A DNA stretch of 64,000 bases from Mycteria americana (taxonomy: Eukaryota > Chordata > Aves > Ciconiiformes > Ciconiidae), in assembly GCF_035582795.1 (NCBI RefSeq), contig NC_134373.1, forward strand, positions 33,078,501 through 33,142,500. The letters are read 5' to 3'. Each line of letters begins with the position of its first letter. The stretch's first letter is position 1. The notes beneath the pieces were generated by a model that saw nothing but the letters and a program-made list of their open reading frames with translations, was not told the DNA's origin and did not search any database. Positions 48,485 to 59,846 of this stretch are shown here, piece after piece. The translations under genes and the position numbers were made by a program.

Positions 48485-49846
48485 CTGTTGCCAGAGATGA
48501 TGTCCTCAGCCCGGTCGTGCTACTTGACGGAGGAACAGTGGTTGGTTTGGTAGCAGCCAAAGTAGTTGCAATGCTCACAGTGGTCTTGCTGGTTGGAGGG
48601 GCTTCAGAAGGACTCGTAACAGGGATGTTTTCCTCGGTGACTTTACCAGGCCTTGCAGTGGTGGGATCCACAGCTTCTGTGCTTTCCCCAGTGGTATACA
48701 CGTGCTTAGTGGCAGTGGGCGTTTGAGCTCCGTGGGCTTTCGTGGTGCTAGCATCACCTGGGGTTGGCCGGCGACTGGCCGGTGTTGTCAGTGCAGGAGG
48801 TTTCACTGTGGTCAGTGCAGGGACGATGATGCTGTGGTTTGTTGCGCTTGGTGAGGCACTAAGGGGTGCAACCGTTGGCCCAGACTGTGGGGCATCGCTG
48901 GCTGTGGTGAGCAGCGATGTTGCCTTCCCAAAGCTGCCTCCCTGGACAGTGGTGGCTCTCGATGAGGCGGTCTCCGTTACCGTCACAGGAACGGACACGG
49001 ACACAATGAGTCCACCAAGCTGCTCCATGGGCGCCGTGGGGAGAGGAGGAGACCCGGTGGAGGTGAAGGTGGTGCTGTCTTGGGGCTGGTGCGTGACGTT
49101 GTGCTTGTCGGTCCCTCTGGGTGAGCTCCCGGCCATGGTGGCTGTGGAGGGCACCCGCCTGACCACAGTCGTAGCCACAGGGGTGCTTCCTTGACCACTA
49201 TCGTTGGACTGCGAGACGGATGATGGCGACGAAAACAGAGGCAATAAAGATGCTAATGAGTAAGATGGGGAAAGCAATGAGGAAGTGGGTGAGGAGGACG
49301 ACAAAGCCTGCAGAGGGGGTGAAGATGCCACCACAGAGGACGAGAGTGGCTCAGATGACTCTGATGATGTAAACAAATAAGTTGTTGGTGGTGTTGATGT
49401 CAGCGAGTGATGCAGCGATGACACTGAGGAAGAGGCTGGAAATGCTGATGAAGATAGAGACGATTGGCCAGTGGTCAACAACTCAGAGTCAGCGTTGAAG
49501 GAAGTTGTATTTTGTATGCTGCCTGCGGAAGCAGAAGTCAACAGTTTGGAAGAGTGTACCAGCAACGGCTCTGTAGATGGTTCAACAAAACTGCCATCGC
49601 TGGATACGTTGCTCTTCCTGTCCTGTGCCACAGAAGACTTCAATGAATCAGAAGGGTTAGAAATTTCGGAAAAAAAGGTGGAACTTTCTGAGGAGTCAGC
49701 AGAGGTGCTGCTATTCGAGATAGACAAGAGGGTCCTTTCTCCTCCTCTGGTATATGTAGTTGAAATGTATGTGCCATCCGTATGAGAAACCGAGGTCCGT
49801 TTCTCAGCATCGATGCTACTGACTGGCTGATGGCTACTTGAAAAGC
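48485..49846 (-). CDS. HEG1: HEG1 large mucin exon (453 codons)
   Basis: A 1,362-bp phase 1-1 exon, with acceptor TTTACTCCAG and donor CAACAG|GTAACG. The product is overwhelmingly Ser, Thr and Pro with many runs of Ser, no cysteine, and a few Asn-X-Ser/Thr sites (NVSSD, NTTS, NVTH). It is the main O-glycosylated stalk of HEG1. It begins FSSSHQPVSSIDAEK, the same opening found in the neighbouring shorter exons, and ends GLRTSSLAT before the split Asp of the EGF exon. Its frame is open over the whole length. Confidence 0.93.
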
Positions 49847-50597
49847 CTGGAGTAAAAGCACAAAATATATTAGAAAGACAGAGTAATATGAAAGTGGTTT
49901 CATGTCATATTAAAATCACTTGCTAAATACATAAAATGTTCTTGTCTGTGAACTGGCATATGCTCTTCTAACAATTTAGAGCACCATACAAGCATGGCTA
50001 TCAAATTAGGAATCTTCTGCTTTTCTTAATTCATTCTAAAATGGTGAACTCAGACAGACACAAGGCTCCCATGAAACATGTAGGTTTCTAAAACACTATT
50101 CTTCCAGTATTGCTTTTCTAACGGAATTGAGCACTTAGTGTTCTGTGATATTTTGTGGCAAGCTAAGCAGGTAAGCTGTTATCTTTATCACTCATAATTT
50201 ATAAAACTCATATCATCTCCCTCTTATCCTCCATTCCCAACTAAAGAATATCTATCTTCTTCAGTCAGTTTGTTTTTAGACACAGTGAACTTCATGCCTC
50301 TGCAGGATGAAATTATTACTTTATACTAATTTGCAGTTTATCGTGAACTCATTGATTGAACACTTTGCAGTCAGGAAATCCTAAATGAGTAGCACAACAG
50401 TCTGCAAAAAAATTCAGATTATTTAGCATAAAAGGTGCAGTCAATCTTATAATATGAATTTCAGGATATACAGCTAAGTTCAGCAATCTCTAAAAATAAA
50501 AAACAGGGGTTTGAAAATTTGGTTTAATTCTACAATTGACTTACGTCATCATGAAACATTTCTGAAAGCACTACCCAAAAGAAACCAAAATAATAAA

Positions 50598-50653
50598 TAG
50601 GGTTAGGGTTAGGGTTAGGGTTAGGCTTAGGCTTAGGCTTAGGCTTAGGCTTA
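50598..50653 (+). repeat. Interstitial telomere-like repeat, TTAGGG switching to TTAGGC
   Basis: Four tandem TTAGGG hexamers are followed without break by five TTAGGC hexamers, then a degenerate TTAGG end. The tract sits in the HEG1 intron between the large mucin exon and the next one upstream, G-rich on the + strand. Confidence 0.95.
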
Positions 50654-50910
50654 TTTTGGTTAGGCTGCAAAAAAATAATGTGGCCATCAACACAGGAGAG
50701 TTTCCCTGGCAGGTTCATGGCTTCACTTCTGGAACAATTCCCCAGCCAGGTGGGATCTGGCTTTGAGTCCTTTGATGAAAACAGCCTCCTGAGTGCACCC
50801 GCAGTGGCACTGCATGTACTAATGAATGAGAACTTTGTATGCAACACAGATAAATGCAGGATAATGCGAACTTCCCCCAAAAAAATGTACACCAGGAGAC
50901 ACTAACTTAC

Positions 50911-51249
50911 TTGTGAGATCATTTTGGAAAGAAGAAGTGGGTATCTTGGAAGAGCGTGTGAAGAGCGTCTCCGTCGCAAAGCCCGCGAAGCCCCCACCGC
51001 TGGTGGAGGTGTTGGCCGCCCCGCTCTGCTCCACCGATGCCGGCTCAACCGGTGCTGGAGAGCTGGCGGTTTCGGCATAGGAAGCAGAGCTCTCCGTGCC
51101 ACCGGCCAGTGTGCCATCTGTCACCGAGTGCAGCGTCCTCTCTCCATCACCAGCAGACATGGATGAACTGTATGCAGGATCAGTGATGGGGCTGGACATC
51201 CTTTCCGCGGCACTCGAGCTGCTTAGGGACTGATGGCTGCTGCCCATGG
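50911..51249 (-). CDS. HEG1: HEG1 mucin exon (112 codons)
   Basis: A 339-bp phase 1-1 exon with acceptor CTATTCCAG and donor CACAA|GTAAGT. It begins MGSSHQSLSSSSAAER and is rich in Ser, Thr, Ala and Gly throughout, without Cys. The opening motif and length show that it belongs to the duplicated exon family. Confidence 0.9.
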
Positions 51250-51786
51250 CTGGAATAGGATCGAAAAGCAGGCATCTGATTTTATCATCTCAGAGCAGAG
51301 AGCACTTGTGAGTTCTACAATAATTCTGTTTGGAAATGCAGATGAATAAAATCGCACAGATAAACACAGATTAAATACAGATTAAGTAGATCTTGTATAT
51401 CTATCACCTTAAATGTGGATTTAACACACAAAGCCTACTCCAAAGAAACAGGACTGTCCAAATACAGAGGGACAAACGGTACCGTTAGAGACATAATGGC
51501 ATATTTGTGTTATATATAATTATTACCCCAACCCAGGCAGGTAGGAGATGTCTCCTACAGCAAGAAGCTACATGTCTCATTCCTGAGAGTTTTTTGTTAA
51601 GCACCAACAGCTGCAGATATACAACACCAAGGAGCAGAATCACCACCGCTTATAAATCCTGCCCATGACACCCGCAACAGCTCTGACACATGTGGGTGGT
51701 CATATCAACCCCACGGAAGAGGGGGAGGGAAAGGGAGTGGGTTTCTTCCTAATTCAATCACCATCCCTGAGTTCAGAAAAACTCAC

Positions 51787-52083
51787 TGGAAGGTTCATCG
51801 GCAGCCGAGTAGGTGGAGACCCTGGACGAAAGGGTGACCTCGGGCTCTGGGTACCCCGCGTGGCTGGATGAGACGTGTCCCACTCCAGGCCATGGCGTGG
51901 AGGATGGGAGGGGGCCAGTGCGGGGCTCCCCAGCCATGTCTGGGTGAGACGTGGGGCTTGCCGCCACCGTGCTCCACGTGCCGTGGTTAGAAGCAGCCCG
52001 AGATGTCCCCTCCTCATTGCTGGAGAGTGCAGTCGAGACGTACGTGGTCTCAATAGGAGGACCAGAAACTCTCTTTCCTCTCT
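51787..52083 (-). CDS. HEG1: HEG1 mucin exon (98 codons)
   Basis: A 297-bp phase 1-1 exon with acceptor GCAATTCCAG and donor TTCCA|GTGAGT. It begins RGKRVSGPPIETTYVSTALS, contains NHGTWSTVAASPTSHP, and ends ADEPS. It is Ser/Thr/Pro-rich, with the GSSHQ opening degraded. Confidence 0.87.
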
Positions 52084-52113
52084 CTGGAATTGCAAAGCAG
52101 AGATATACATGCA

Positions 52114-52116
<3 letters not shown>

Positions 52117-52152
<36 letters not shown>
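52117..52152. repeat. (AT)n microsatellite
   Basis: About 18 uninterrupted AT dinucleotides, preceded by CATGCATGCAT. It lies just upstream (in transcription sense) of a HEG1 mucin exon and is probably length-polymorphic. Confidence 0.95.
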
Positions 52153-52159
<7 letters not shown>

Positions 52160-52811
52160 GTATTTTATATATTAACAATACCTTTAAGGCCTCTACAGGG
52201 ACTAAAATCTGAATATTTAAATTCCCACAGCAGAGGTGGTGCTTGGTGACCAGCACCACTTATTTGCTAAGTGGGGTTCCCAGATGATCTGTACTTTTCC
52301 CCTTTACACCAGAAAAATAAAACAGATTGGGATGCATGGCGTTTCTGAAGGAGAACGGTGCCAGGGAGGTAGGACCTGGTCTTGGACGTCCTGCAGAAAA
52401 TTCCCTTGAGAGGACCAGCAGGTTTCAAACCAGCGCTGGTGGGACCCTGGAAGCAGAGCTGAGGCTGAAACACATGATAACTGGGATATAAAGAAGGGAA
52501 AAACGTCTACCGATCCCTCGCCACATCTCATGCCAGGCTCCCCCGGTTTGAGGGCTGAGGTCAAGGCTCCACGGCAGCCTTCACGTGTGGCCCAGAAGAG
52601 CTGCCTGGCTGTCTAGCTCCTGATACGAGAAGCGCTGCCCCAAGTGCCGTGAGGCGAATAACTCACCAGCCGTGCAGTGCTCAGACGCCCTTCGCTATAA
52701 ACCGGGCTTGCTAAAAAGGCAAACCTAGTTTAAAGCTAGAAAAAGGAAGGTGGGAGCTCAGGAAGGGGGCGAGGAGGAGGGATGCCCTCCATGGCAAACC
52801 ACAAGACCCAC

Positions 52812-53141
52812 CTGAAGCACTTGGTGAAGGCGAAGGCACTGAAACGCCGGGAGGAAACACAGGCAGTGGCTTTGTTGCAAGCTCACCGAGTCCGGCACCG
52901 CTCTGTGAAACATCGCTCTGCCTCCCAGGCTCTGCTGCTGATGAGGACGGCAGAAGGACCACGTCCAAGGACCTGGTGTGGGGGGAAGCGGGAGCGGAGC
53001 TCCCTGCCATGCTGGATGCTGCGTGGGTGTCTGACACGGGCACTGTGGTCCTCTCCCCACCGCTGGTGGCCGTCACTGAGCTGGGCGTACTGGTGAGAGG
53101 AGCATTGGTCAGGCGTCCTCTCGTAGCCGAGGTCCCTTCTG
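52812..53141 (-). CDS. HEG1: HEG1 mucin exon (109 codons)
   Basis: A 330-bp phase 1-1 exon with acceptor CTTTCACAG and donor CTTCAG|GTGGGT. It begins EGTSATRGRLTNAPLTSTPS and ends VPSPSPSAS. It is PTS-rich without cysteine, and a TSGGERT motif recurs in sister exons as GGGRT or RGGERT. Confidence 0.87.
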
Positions 53142-53836
53142 CTGTGAAAGGACAGAGCAAAACAGATTTATGCCTACTAAGCTGTAAACAGGCGGGCGCG
53201 GTCTCTTCCATCACCACCCTCAGGCTGGCGGCACAGATATGACGTGGCAGATCTAAACTTGGAGAAAACTGTGAAGACACAACCCTTTCCAGTGCAAGGA
53301 AGTGCTGCTCACGGGAGGACACCCTGAAGAGGGCACTAGGAACAAGTCGTGGGAGCGCTGCTGGGTTTGCTTCCCTTCGGCGCTGCTCCTGGCGCTGCAC
53401 TCCAGCCGCGGGCACCACGCGCCCGCGCCGACACCGCAGCGCCCGCGGTGAGCGAGGTGGGGTTACAGCAGCACCCAACTCCCGGGTACTCGACACAAAG
53501 CTTGGCAGGGCTGCACGGGTCAGCAAACGCTGCGTTTGCATCCCAGGGCGGGAGTCAGGAATGACTGGTGTTGCCTCCTGCTTGTATAAACACAGCCAAC
53601 AGGGCGGTTTTGAAATTGTGCTGTCTCAGAAAACACACCAAATCTCGGGGCCAGACTGCTCTTGCAGTAAGGCTGGGCTTTTCTGGTGACTAAATGCAAA
53701 AAACAGCTAATGCATGAAATTTTCCTCCATAATGCACGATGCCATTGTCCAGCATCTTCTAGCGTGCCCTCACTCTACACAGAGAGGATGTTTGTGGTCT
53801 ACGGAAAGAAGCCCCGTGGGGATGGTCAGAGCTCAC

Positions 53837-54145
53837 CTGGGGAAGCACTTTCCAAAGCAGATGGTGAGCCCGTGAGCAACGGGTCCATGGACAGCGCTGT
53901 GGCACCTCTGCCACCAGCAGCCTGGGCTCCCGAAGAGGACCGGGTATGGTCTGGAGAGCTGATGGTTTCGGTACCACTGGTGGAAATCTCTGTTGTCTGG
54001 GCCAGCCTGGTGCTGGCTGGCAGAGACCTTAATGTCCTCCCTCCACCCTTGGTGGCTGTTGTGGAAACAGAGGTACCGGTGGTGGGGAAATCAGTTCTTC
54101 TCTCTGTTGACAGGATGCTGAATGACACATGGCTGCTTCCAGTAG
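53837..54145 (-). CDS. HEG1: HEG1 mucin exon (102 codons), near twin of 57261-57569
   Basis: A 309-bp phase 1-1 exon with acceptor ATCTTAG and donor CCCAG|GTGAGC. It begins TGSSHVSFSILSTERR and contains TLRSLPASTRLAQTTEIST. Length and much of the sequence match the exon at 57261-57569, marking a relatively recent exon duplication or gene conversion. Confidence 0.9.
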
Positions 54146-54672
54146 CTAAGATGTGATAAAGAAGCAATTTACATTTTTACACATGTGAAACTATAAATAA
54201 ACAGACGAGCTTTCTTCCAGTAACACCCAGAGGCAGCAAGTACAAGCACAAGTAAATATGAGAACATGTCAATCCAGAGAAAATAGGAAATTTCCAAAGA
54301 TGTGAAACCTCTTTACAGGAATTTGTCTTCTTAAAAATGTGGTTTGATGCTGAGAACAGTGCTATTATATACAAACTGTCGAACTGCTATGCCATGCACT
54401 TGATTTCACCATTACGTGCCTGAGCACACTCCATGCTGCTAGAACAAACAAGGATCGTAACAACCCAGAAAAGCCTGGAAATCAGTTCAGACAAGACACA
54501 ATGCTGAGCAGTGTGAAGGTCTTAGAGAAGAAGTCTGAAGAAATGGGGTCAGGGGCATCAGACACCTTCAGCACCGCAGAGGGGTCTAGGACCAAACAGC
54601 AGCATGAAGGGCCTCAGAGACCACGTTCAAAGTTGCCTTAAATTTGTTGAACTGGTTCAATTTCTGGGAACC

Positions 54673-54800
54673 AGCATGGTCCAAGGGGTAGGACAGAGGG
54701 CAGGAACCGAAGTCCAGTCCCTGGGACTGTAGGGACATGATCTAACCCCCCCTTGCTTAGTCCTCTTGCCTATAAAATGGAGATAGCAACTGGAGATAGT
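54673..54800 (+). mobile_element. Possible MIR/CORE-SINE-like fragment
   Basis: The order GCATGGTCCAAGGGGTAGGA, GGGCAGGAACC, and later CTTAGTCCTC followed by TATAAAATGGAGATAG resembles a forward MIR element (its tail reads CTCAGTTTCCTC then TGTAAAATGGGGATAA). It is diverged and uncertain. Confidence 0.4.
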
Positions 54801-55079
54801 AAAAAAAGAATTGTGATTTGAAGGTTAATTATTTTTCTTGGCATAATGAAACTTTCCACACATGTGCCCTTTCTGTAAAAAACCCAAACCACATTTTTGG
54901 TCAAGCAAGAGCTGAAATATTTCAGACACAAAAATCACACTGCATCCTTCCAAACAATATATTCTGCAGAGCTGTCACGTCTTTTGACAGCAGAAAAGAG
55001 TCAGGCAAGTGTAAGATACAATAGCAGTCCTCCTTTTACCTACAAGAAAAATGGTATTTCACTTCTAACTTGAGCTCAC

Positions 55080-55412
55080 CTGGGGAAGGACCTTCTGAAG
55101 GAGAGTGAGAGCGTGTTAGCAAAGGGCCTGCCACCTGCTCTGTGAAATCCGTGGTTTCTCTGGACCCACGAACTCCGTAGGGGTCTGTCACAGAAGACGC
55201 AGACGAGGATCGGGTCGTGTCCAAGGTCTTGTACATGCCACCACTGGACATGGAGACTTCTGCTGCCCATCGGCTGCTGCCCGTGGCAGACCTCGGGGGC
55301 CTCCCACTGCTGCCAGTGGCCGTGGCTGAAATGAAAGCACTGGTGGGAGAGGAAGCAAAGGGGTTTTTCTCTGTCGTTGAGCTGTTAACTGGTTGGTGGC
55401 TGCTTCTGACAC
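55080..55412 (-). CDS. HEG1: HEG1 mucin exon (110 codons)
   Basis: A 333-bp phase 1-1 exon with acceptor GTATCTTAG and donor CCCCAG|GTGAGC. It begins VRSSHQPVNSSTTEKNPF and ends SPSEGPSP. The opening is closest to that of the large mucin exon (SSSHQPVSS). The intronic sequence on its 5' side resembles that beside the exon at 57261-57569. Confidence 0.9.
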
Positions 55413-56535
55413 CTAAGATACAATAAAACCAGGTTTCATTTATGCGTATATACATTTGAGGGATCGTTTGTACAGTCTATGTTTGTACACTGTTCTTGAA
55501 ATACTGAATAGACCAAGTTCTCAAGCTGGAAAAGACGCTGCTCTGGGAAGAGGCGAATCCCTTATGTTCAGGCACATGTGGCTTACAAAAAGCCGTGAAA
55601 ATCACAGCTTAAAACCATGTTTTTTAACTGCAGGCTGTGCGCAATACCCGATTTATGCATTTAAGGTGCCTTTGAGCCTGTTTAAATCAGGACTATATAC
55701 CTTTAACTTCAAAACATATCTAGAGGATGAGCTAAAAAAGGTCTGGTTTAGGTTTTCTAGTGACAGTCTAGAGAGCCAAGCTGCCATTTCAGTGCCGGGC
55801 TGATGGCACGGCCACGGGGCCGAGCCCCCTGCGGCACCGGGCACCCAGGACCACAGAGGGCCGGACACAGCCTCGCCCATAAGACGCTCAGAAACACCCC
55901 GGCACCCCAGCCTGGCGTTCGAGCCAGCCTGATTTACCCCACGTTTAGCAGACGTGCTGCCCCAGGGCTCTCCCAAACCACAGCGCTGGGGATGCCGATA
56001 TTTCACCAGCTCACCGGGAGCAGGAGCTGCACTACGACTTGCAAAGTGATGGGCTTAATTGTGAATTAACGGTGAATGGTGGGGCAGAGCTCACTGGGGA
56101 CCCCTCCAAGGGCACGGGGCGAGTCAGCACTGTCGTGGCTGCCGGGGACTCCCAAAATGCCGCCTCTCTCACAGAGCAGCCTGTAAGATACCAGCCTGTT
56201 CAGCAGACACAGCGCCGGGCGGCAGCTGCAAATCCCCAGCAAAAGTGCCTCCAGTAGGGAAAAAGCGCATGCACGTATTTCTAAATGATGGCTGCTTTTC
56301 CCAGCACGAGAGTTTCGTTAGCAATGAGGACATCGACGTTTTTCACTTTTTCACCCAAAAGCTGAGATCCACTCCCACCCTTCCCCCCCAGCCCTGCTGC
56401 CAGCCCGAGGCAGCTAGTAATAAAAATACCCACATATCCAATAGCGACTGATGGCCATATCTAAAGAAAAACAGTGTGGGGATGTGAAATCCCATCCAAC
56501 CCCAAAGCAGCCAACTTTCAGACTAACAAATTTAC

Positions 56536-56850
56536 CTCTGAAAGCACTTGCGGAGGCAGAGAGGGAGCTTGTGAGCACAGGCTCCCCGGGAGGCACAGGG
56601 AGGTCGGTGGCTTCCCGTGAGCCGTTAGGATGGTGTGTCCCAGCCCCTGAGGAGGAGAAGGTCCCCCCCAGAGAGCTGGTGGGGTCGGTGCTGGTGGCAG
56701 GGCCCCTCGTCACCCCGGCTGTGCGGACGTTTGGGGGGGACCCCCGTGCCCCCGCTGACACGCTGGGCACGTCAGCACCACGGGCACCCAAGTGCAGCGT
56801 CGCCTCTTCTGCAGCTGGGATGCTCTTGGGTTCATAATTGCTGGTAAAGG
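56536..56850 (-). CDS. HEG1: HEG1 mucin exon (104 codons)
   Basis: A 315-bp phase 1-1 exon with acceptor CCTTTTTTTAG and donor CAGAG|GTAAAT. It begins FTSNYEPKSIPAAEEATLHL and ends LSASASAFR. It is rich in Ala, Gly, Pro, Ser and Thr and free of Cys. The opening is a diverged GSSHQP-type motif. Confidence 0.87.
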
Positions 56851-57260
56851 CTAAAAAAAGGAGAACAGAAATATAAAACTGCATGCACGTAAATGAAAAC
56901 AGCTGGAAAGGTTTAATCCCACTATCAGTAGATGTAGACAATGTATGTGTGAATATTCAATACGGAAATATTTAATACTGGGAAATCATTAAGACAGGGA
57001 AAAAAAATGGTCTCTATATAGGAACTCCTGAAGTTACTTCTTGCAAAATTCAACTGAAAGTTTTCAAGGAAAATCTATCCTCCTCTTCCAACAAGAATAA
57101 TATTTATCCATATTTTCATTTCTGTGAAATGTATTTAAACGTACAGAATGTGCCAAATACAATATTATTCCTCCTTTCTTTAAAATAAAAAGGATGTATT
57201 TTGTTTATAAAGAGTCTTTAAATAATGTTCTGAGTTACACAGCTAGCTATCAAAACTCAC

Positions 57261-57569
57261 TCGTGGAAGCGCTTTCCGAAGCAGACAGCGAGCCCGTGAG
57301 CAGCGGGTCCGTGGCACCTCTGCCACCACCACCCTGGGCTCCCAAAAACATCCCAGGAGACCAGGTCCGGTCTGAAGAGCTGGTGATTTTGGTACCAGCG
57401 GTGGAAATCTCTGTTGTTTGGGCCAGCCTGGTGCTGGCTGGCAGAGACCTTAATGTCCTCCCTCCACCCTTGGTGGCTGTTGTGGAAACAGAGGTACTGG
57501 TGGTGGGGAAACCCGAAACTCTCCTCTCCGTGGCTGAGACATTGGACGGCTGGTAGCTGCTTCCAACGG
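57261..57569 (-). CDS. HEG1: HEG1 mucin exon (102 codons), near twin of 53837-54145
   Basis: A 309-bp phase 1-1 exon with acceptor TGTGCCGTAG and donor CACGA|GTGAGT. It begins VGSSYQPSNVSATERR, shares TLRSLPASTRLAQTTEIST with its twin, and ends LSASESAST. Confidence 0.9.
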
Positions 57570-58091
57570 CTACGGCACAATAAAAAAAACCTGGATTTAT
57601 ACGTATGAAATTATAAACAGATGGATCCATTTTCTTCCCAGATGCTTACAGCGCACATACGGATATTAAGCATAGGAAGTTTTCAATCTGGACAAAGTGC
57701 TCTTCTGGAAAGGCATGAATCCCCTCGCCGCAGGAAGACCTTGCACAAAACCCGGGGCTCGCTGCCAGGACAGCACGGCTTCACAAGAGCCGGGGCGGCT
57801 CGGCCAGTGGGAAACCCCACGGGACAAGGACTGCAGGGACTTGCCTTTAAATCCCACCCTTGCTTTAAGACTGGTGGAAATTGGCCCAGGCTCTCTTAGT
57901 ATTTTTTTGGAGCTCGAATATGGTATCAAACAGCAAAGGGGGGAAACCTGAGCACAGCCACGTTCCCATATGAGCCTGCAGCTTACTATACATCCCAGGG
58001 CTTAACGGGACACAGGGAAAAACGCTTAAGGAAGTGCAAAATCCAGCACAAAATAGGGTAAAACAACAACTCGTAGACTCACCAAGCTCAC

Positions 58092-58280
58092 CCGCAGCAG
58101 TGCTTTCTGAAGCGGGGCGAGAAGGGGCCAGCCGGCGCTCCGTGGAGGGCCCAGGGAAACGTCCCCATGCTGGGGCCACCGAGGAGGGCGCCGAGGCTGG
58201 GGGCTGAGCCGCGGAGCCGGGCACTGCCCTTCGGATACCGGACCTCGGGTTTTCCGTAGCCGTGCTGCTGCTCCTAGCAG
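58092..58280 (-). CDS. HEG1: HEG1 mucin exon (62 codons, short)
   Basis: A 189-bp phase 1-1 exon with acceptor TCTGCCACAG and donor GCGG|GTGAGC. It begins ARSSSTATENPRSGIR and ends PASESTAA. It is shorter than its sisters, more GC-rich, and biased to Pro, Ala and Arg. Confidence 0.8.
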
Positions 58281-58953
58281 CTGTGGCAGAGGGAAGGGAC
58301 GTGTTAATGTGAGAGCCCTGGGGAGGCGTTTGCTCCTGGCAAGCCCCGGGCATAGGATAAGGACTCGGCAATGCTGAGGTTTTCAGTAAGTTCATGTGGA
58401 GTGGGGCAAAGTCTCTGTTTTGGAGAGCTCTAGGAATAGCTGCTGGCAAAACAAACGAGGGGAAGATGTGGCGCCAGGGATCTCAGGTTTGTTGCCCCGT
58501 ACAGGTTGTTGGAGCACGGGCGTCTCGCCCCATCTAGCCGAGAGCAAACCCACCCGGCATGGCGTGAGCGTGGGTTACCGACCGCACGCCCCACTACAGC
58601 ACCCCTCGGGTGGGACACACAGCGCGGGGGGGCTGGGACCTCGCCTTTGCTCTGCAGCTGGCACTGAACCAGCCGAGACGTTTCGCAGCTGCAGTTGCCC
58701 GCCCTGCAGAAAACACAGTGATAAGGTCCAAAGACCTTTTCTTTTTTTTTAAGTGGAAAACGATGGGGGTTTCTGACCAAATTATTTTTTCCGTTGCTTT
58801 TTCCTGCTTTCAGCGGGGAATTTCAGCTAACCACCCAAATAATAACAAACAGAGCGCATGCAAAGCACAGCATCTCCTCTGTTTCAAGAAAGCAAAAGCT
58901 ATATAAAGGCTTTTTAAAGCTCTAAAACAAACCCGTGGGCCAGCAAAGCTCAC

Positions 58954-59247
58954 CTCCGAAAGCACTGTCCGTGGCAGGCAATGCCGTGAGGAAAGGGCTT
59001 GTGGAGTCCCCTGTGACATCCCTGAGGTGCAGTGCCACGCTGTTCACACCAGTCTGGGTACTGGAAGTTTGGGGGGAGGACTGGGGCTGTCCCGGAGAGC
59101 CAGGGAGGGGGGTGCTGGGTAGGGGCCACAGCGTCCCCCCACCGCCCCCCGAGGGTCTGAGTGAAGCGGCCCCGGTGCCCGTGGGAGGGCTGCTGGGGGG
59201 CTCCGTGCCCACCCAGCTGCTTGCCGGTCGAGAGGGGCTGCCGGTGC
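58954..59247 (-). CDS. HEG1: HEG1 mucin exon (97 codons)
   Basis: A 294-bp phase 1-1 exon with acceptor TTGCCTTGCAG and donor CGGAG|GTGAGC. It begins TGSPSRPASSWVGTEPPSSP and ends LPATDSAFG. It is PTS- and Gly-rich, lies in a GC-rich segment, and has no cysteine. Confidence 0.85.
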
Positions 59248-59615
59248 CTGCAAGGCAATGGGGGAAAGCAAATGAGAGCACAGAGACAGGCTGAGCTGCC
59301 CACCCACCATCCTCCGCTGTCACCCTCCGCCTCCCCCCGCAGCCCGCAGTCCCCTTGCCTGTACTCTGCCTACAGCAACTCCATGTTTGGGAGCTGCACT
59401 GAGTAATTCTTAATTTTCAAGGTCAGGAGAAGCCACATGGATCCTCCTCTCCACCCTCATGCATGAAGCAAGCCTGAGAACTGCCCTGCCCTGGTGAGGA
59501 TGGAGGGCCGGATCCAGCGCACAAAGCTCTAGCAACGCAGGGAAGCCAGGCTTAACCGATGCCCAGTTTCTCCGGGGAACAGCATCCACCTCCAGGCCGG
59601 GATGGGGTGGCTCAC

Positions 59616-59846
59616 CCGGGGGTCGAGTCTCCATGGAGAGCAGCAGCAGCACCGTCCTCGTCGCATTGTCGAGCCCTGCCGCATCCCAGGCCGTGCGGTG
59701 CCCGCCCAGCGTCCTCTCGGCCAAAGCGGTGCTGACGGCTGCCAAAACCCATGGGGTCCTCTCGGCAGCTGCAGGGGTGCCAGGAGAAGCCAGAGCCCTG
59801 TTGCCTCTCTCCCAGCTGCCCGCAGCACGGTGATGGCTTCCAGCGG
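59616..59846 (-). CDS. HEG1: Probable HEG1 mucin-type exon (76 codons)
   Basis: A 231-bp open phase 1-1 segment with acceptor TTGCTTTCCAG and donor CCGG|GTGAGC. It begins AGSHHRAAGSWERGNRA and ends SMETRPP. Splice sites, phase and opening motif fit the family. However, the peptide is less Ser/Thr-rich and contains a hydrophobic VLLLL stretch, so it may be a degenerate or rarely used exon. Confidence 0.55.
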
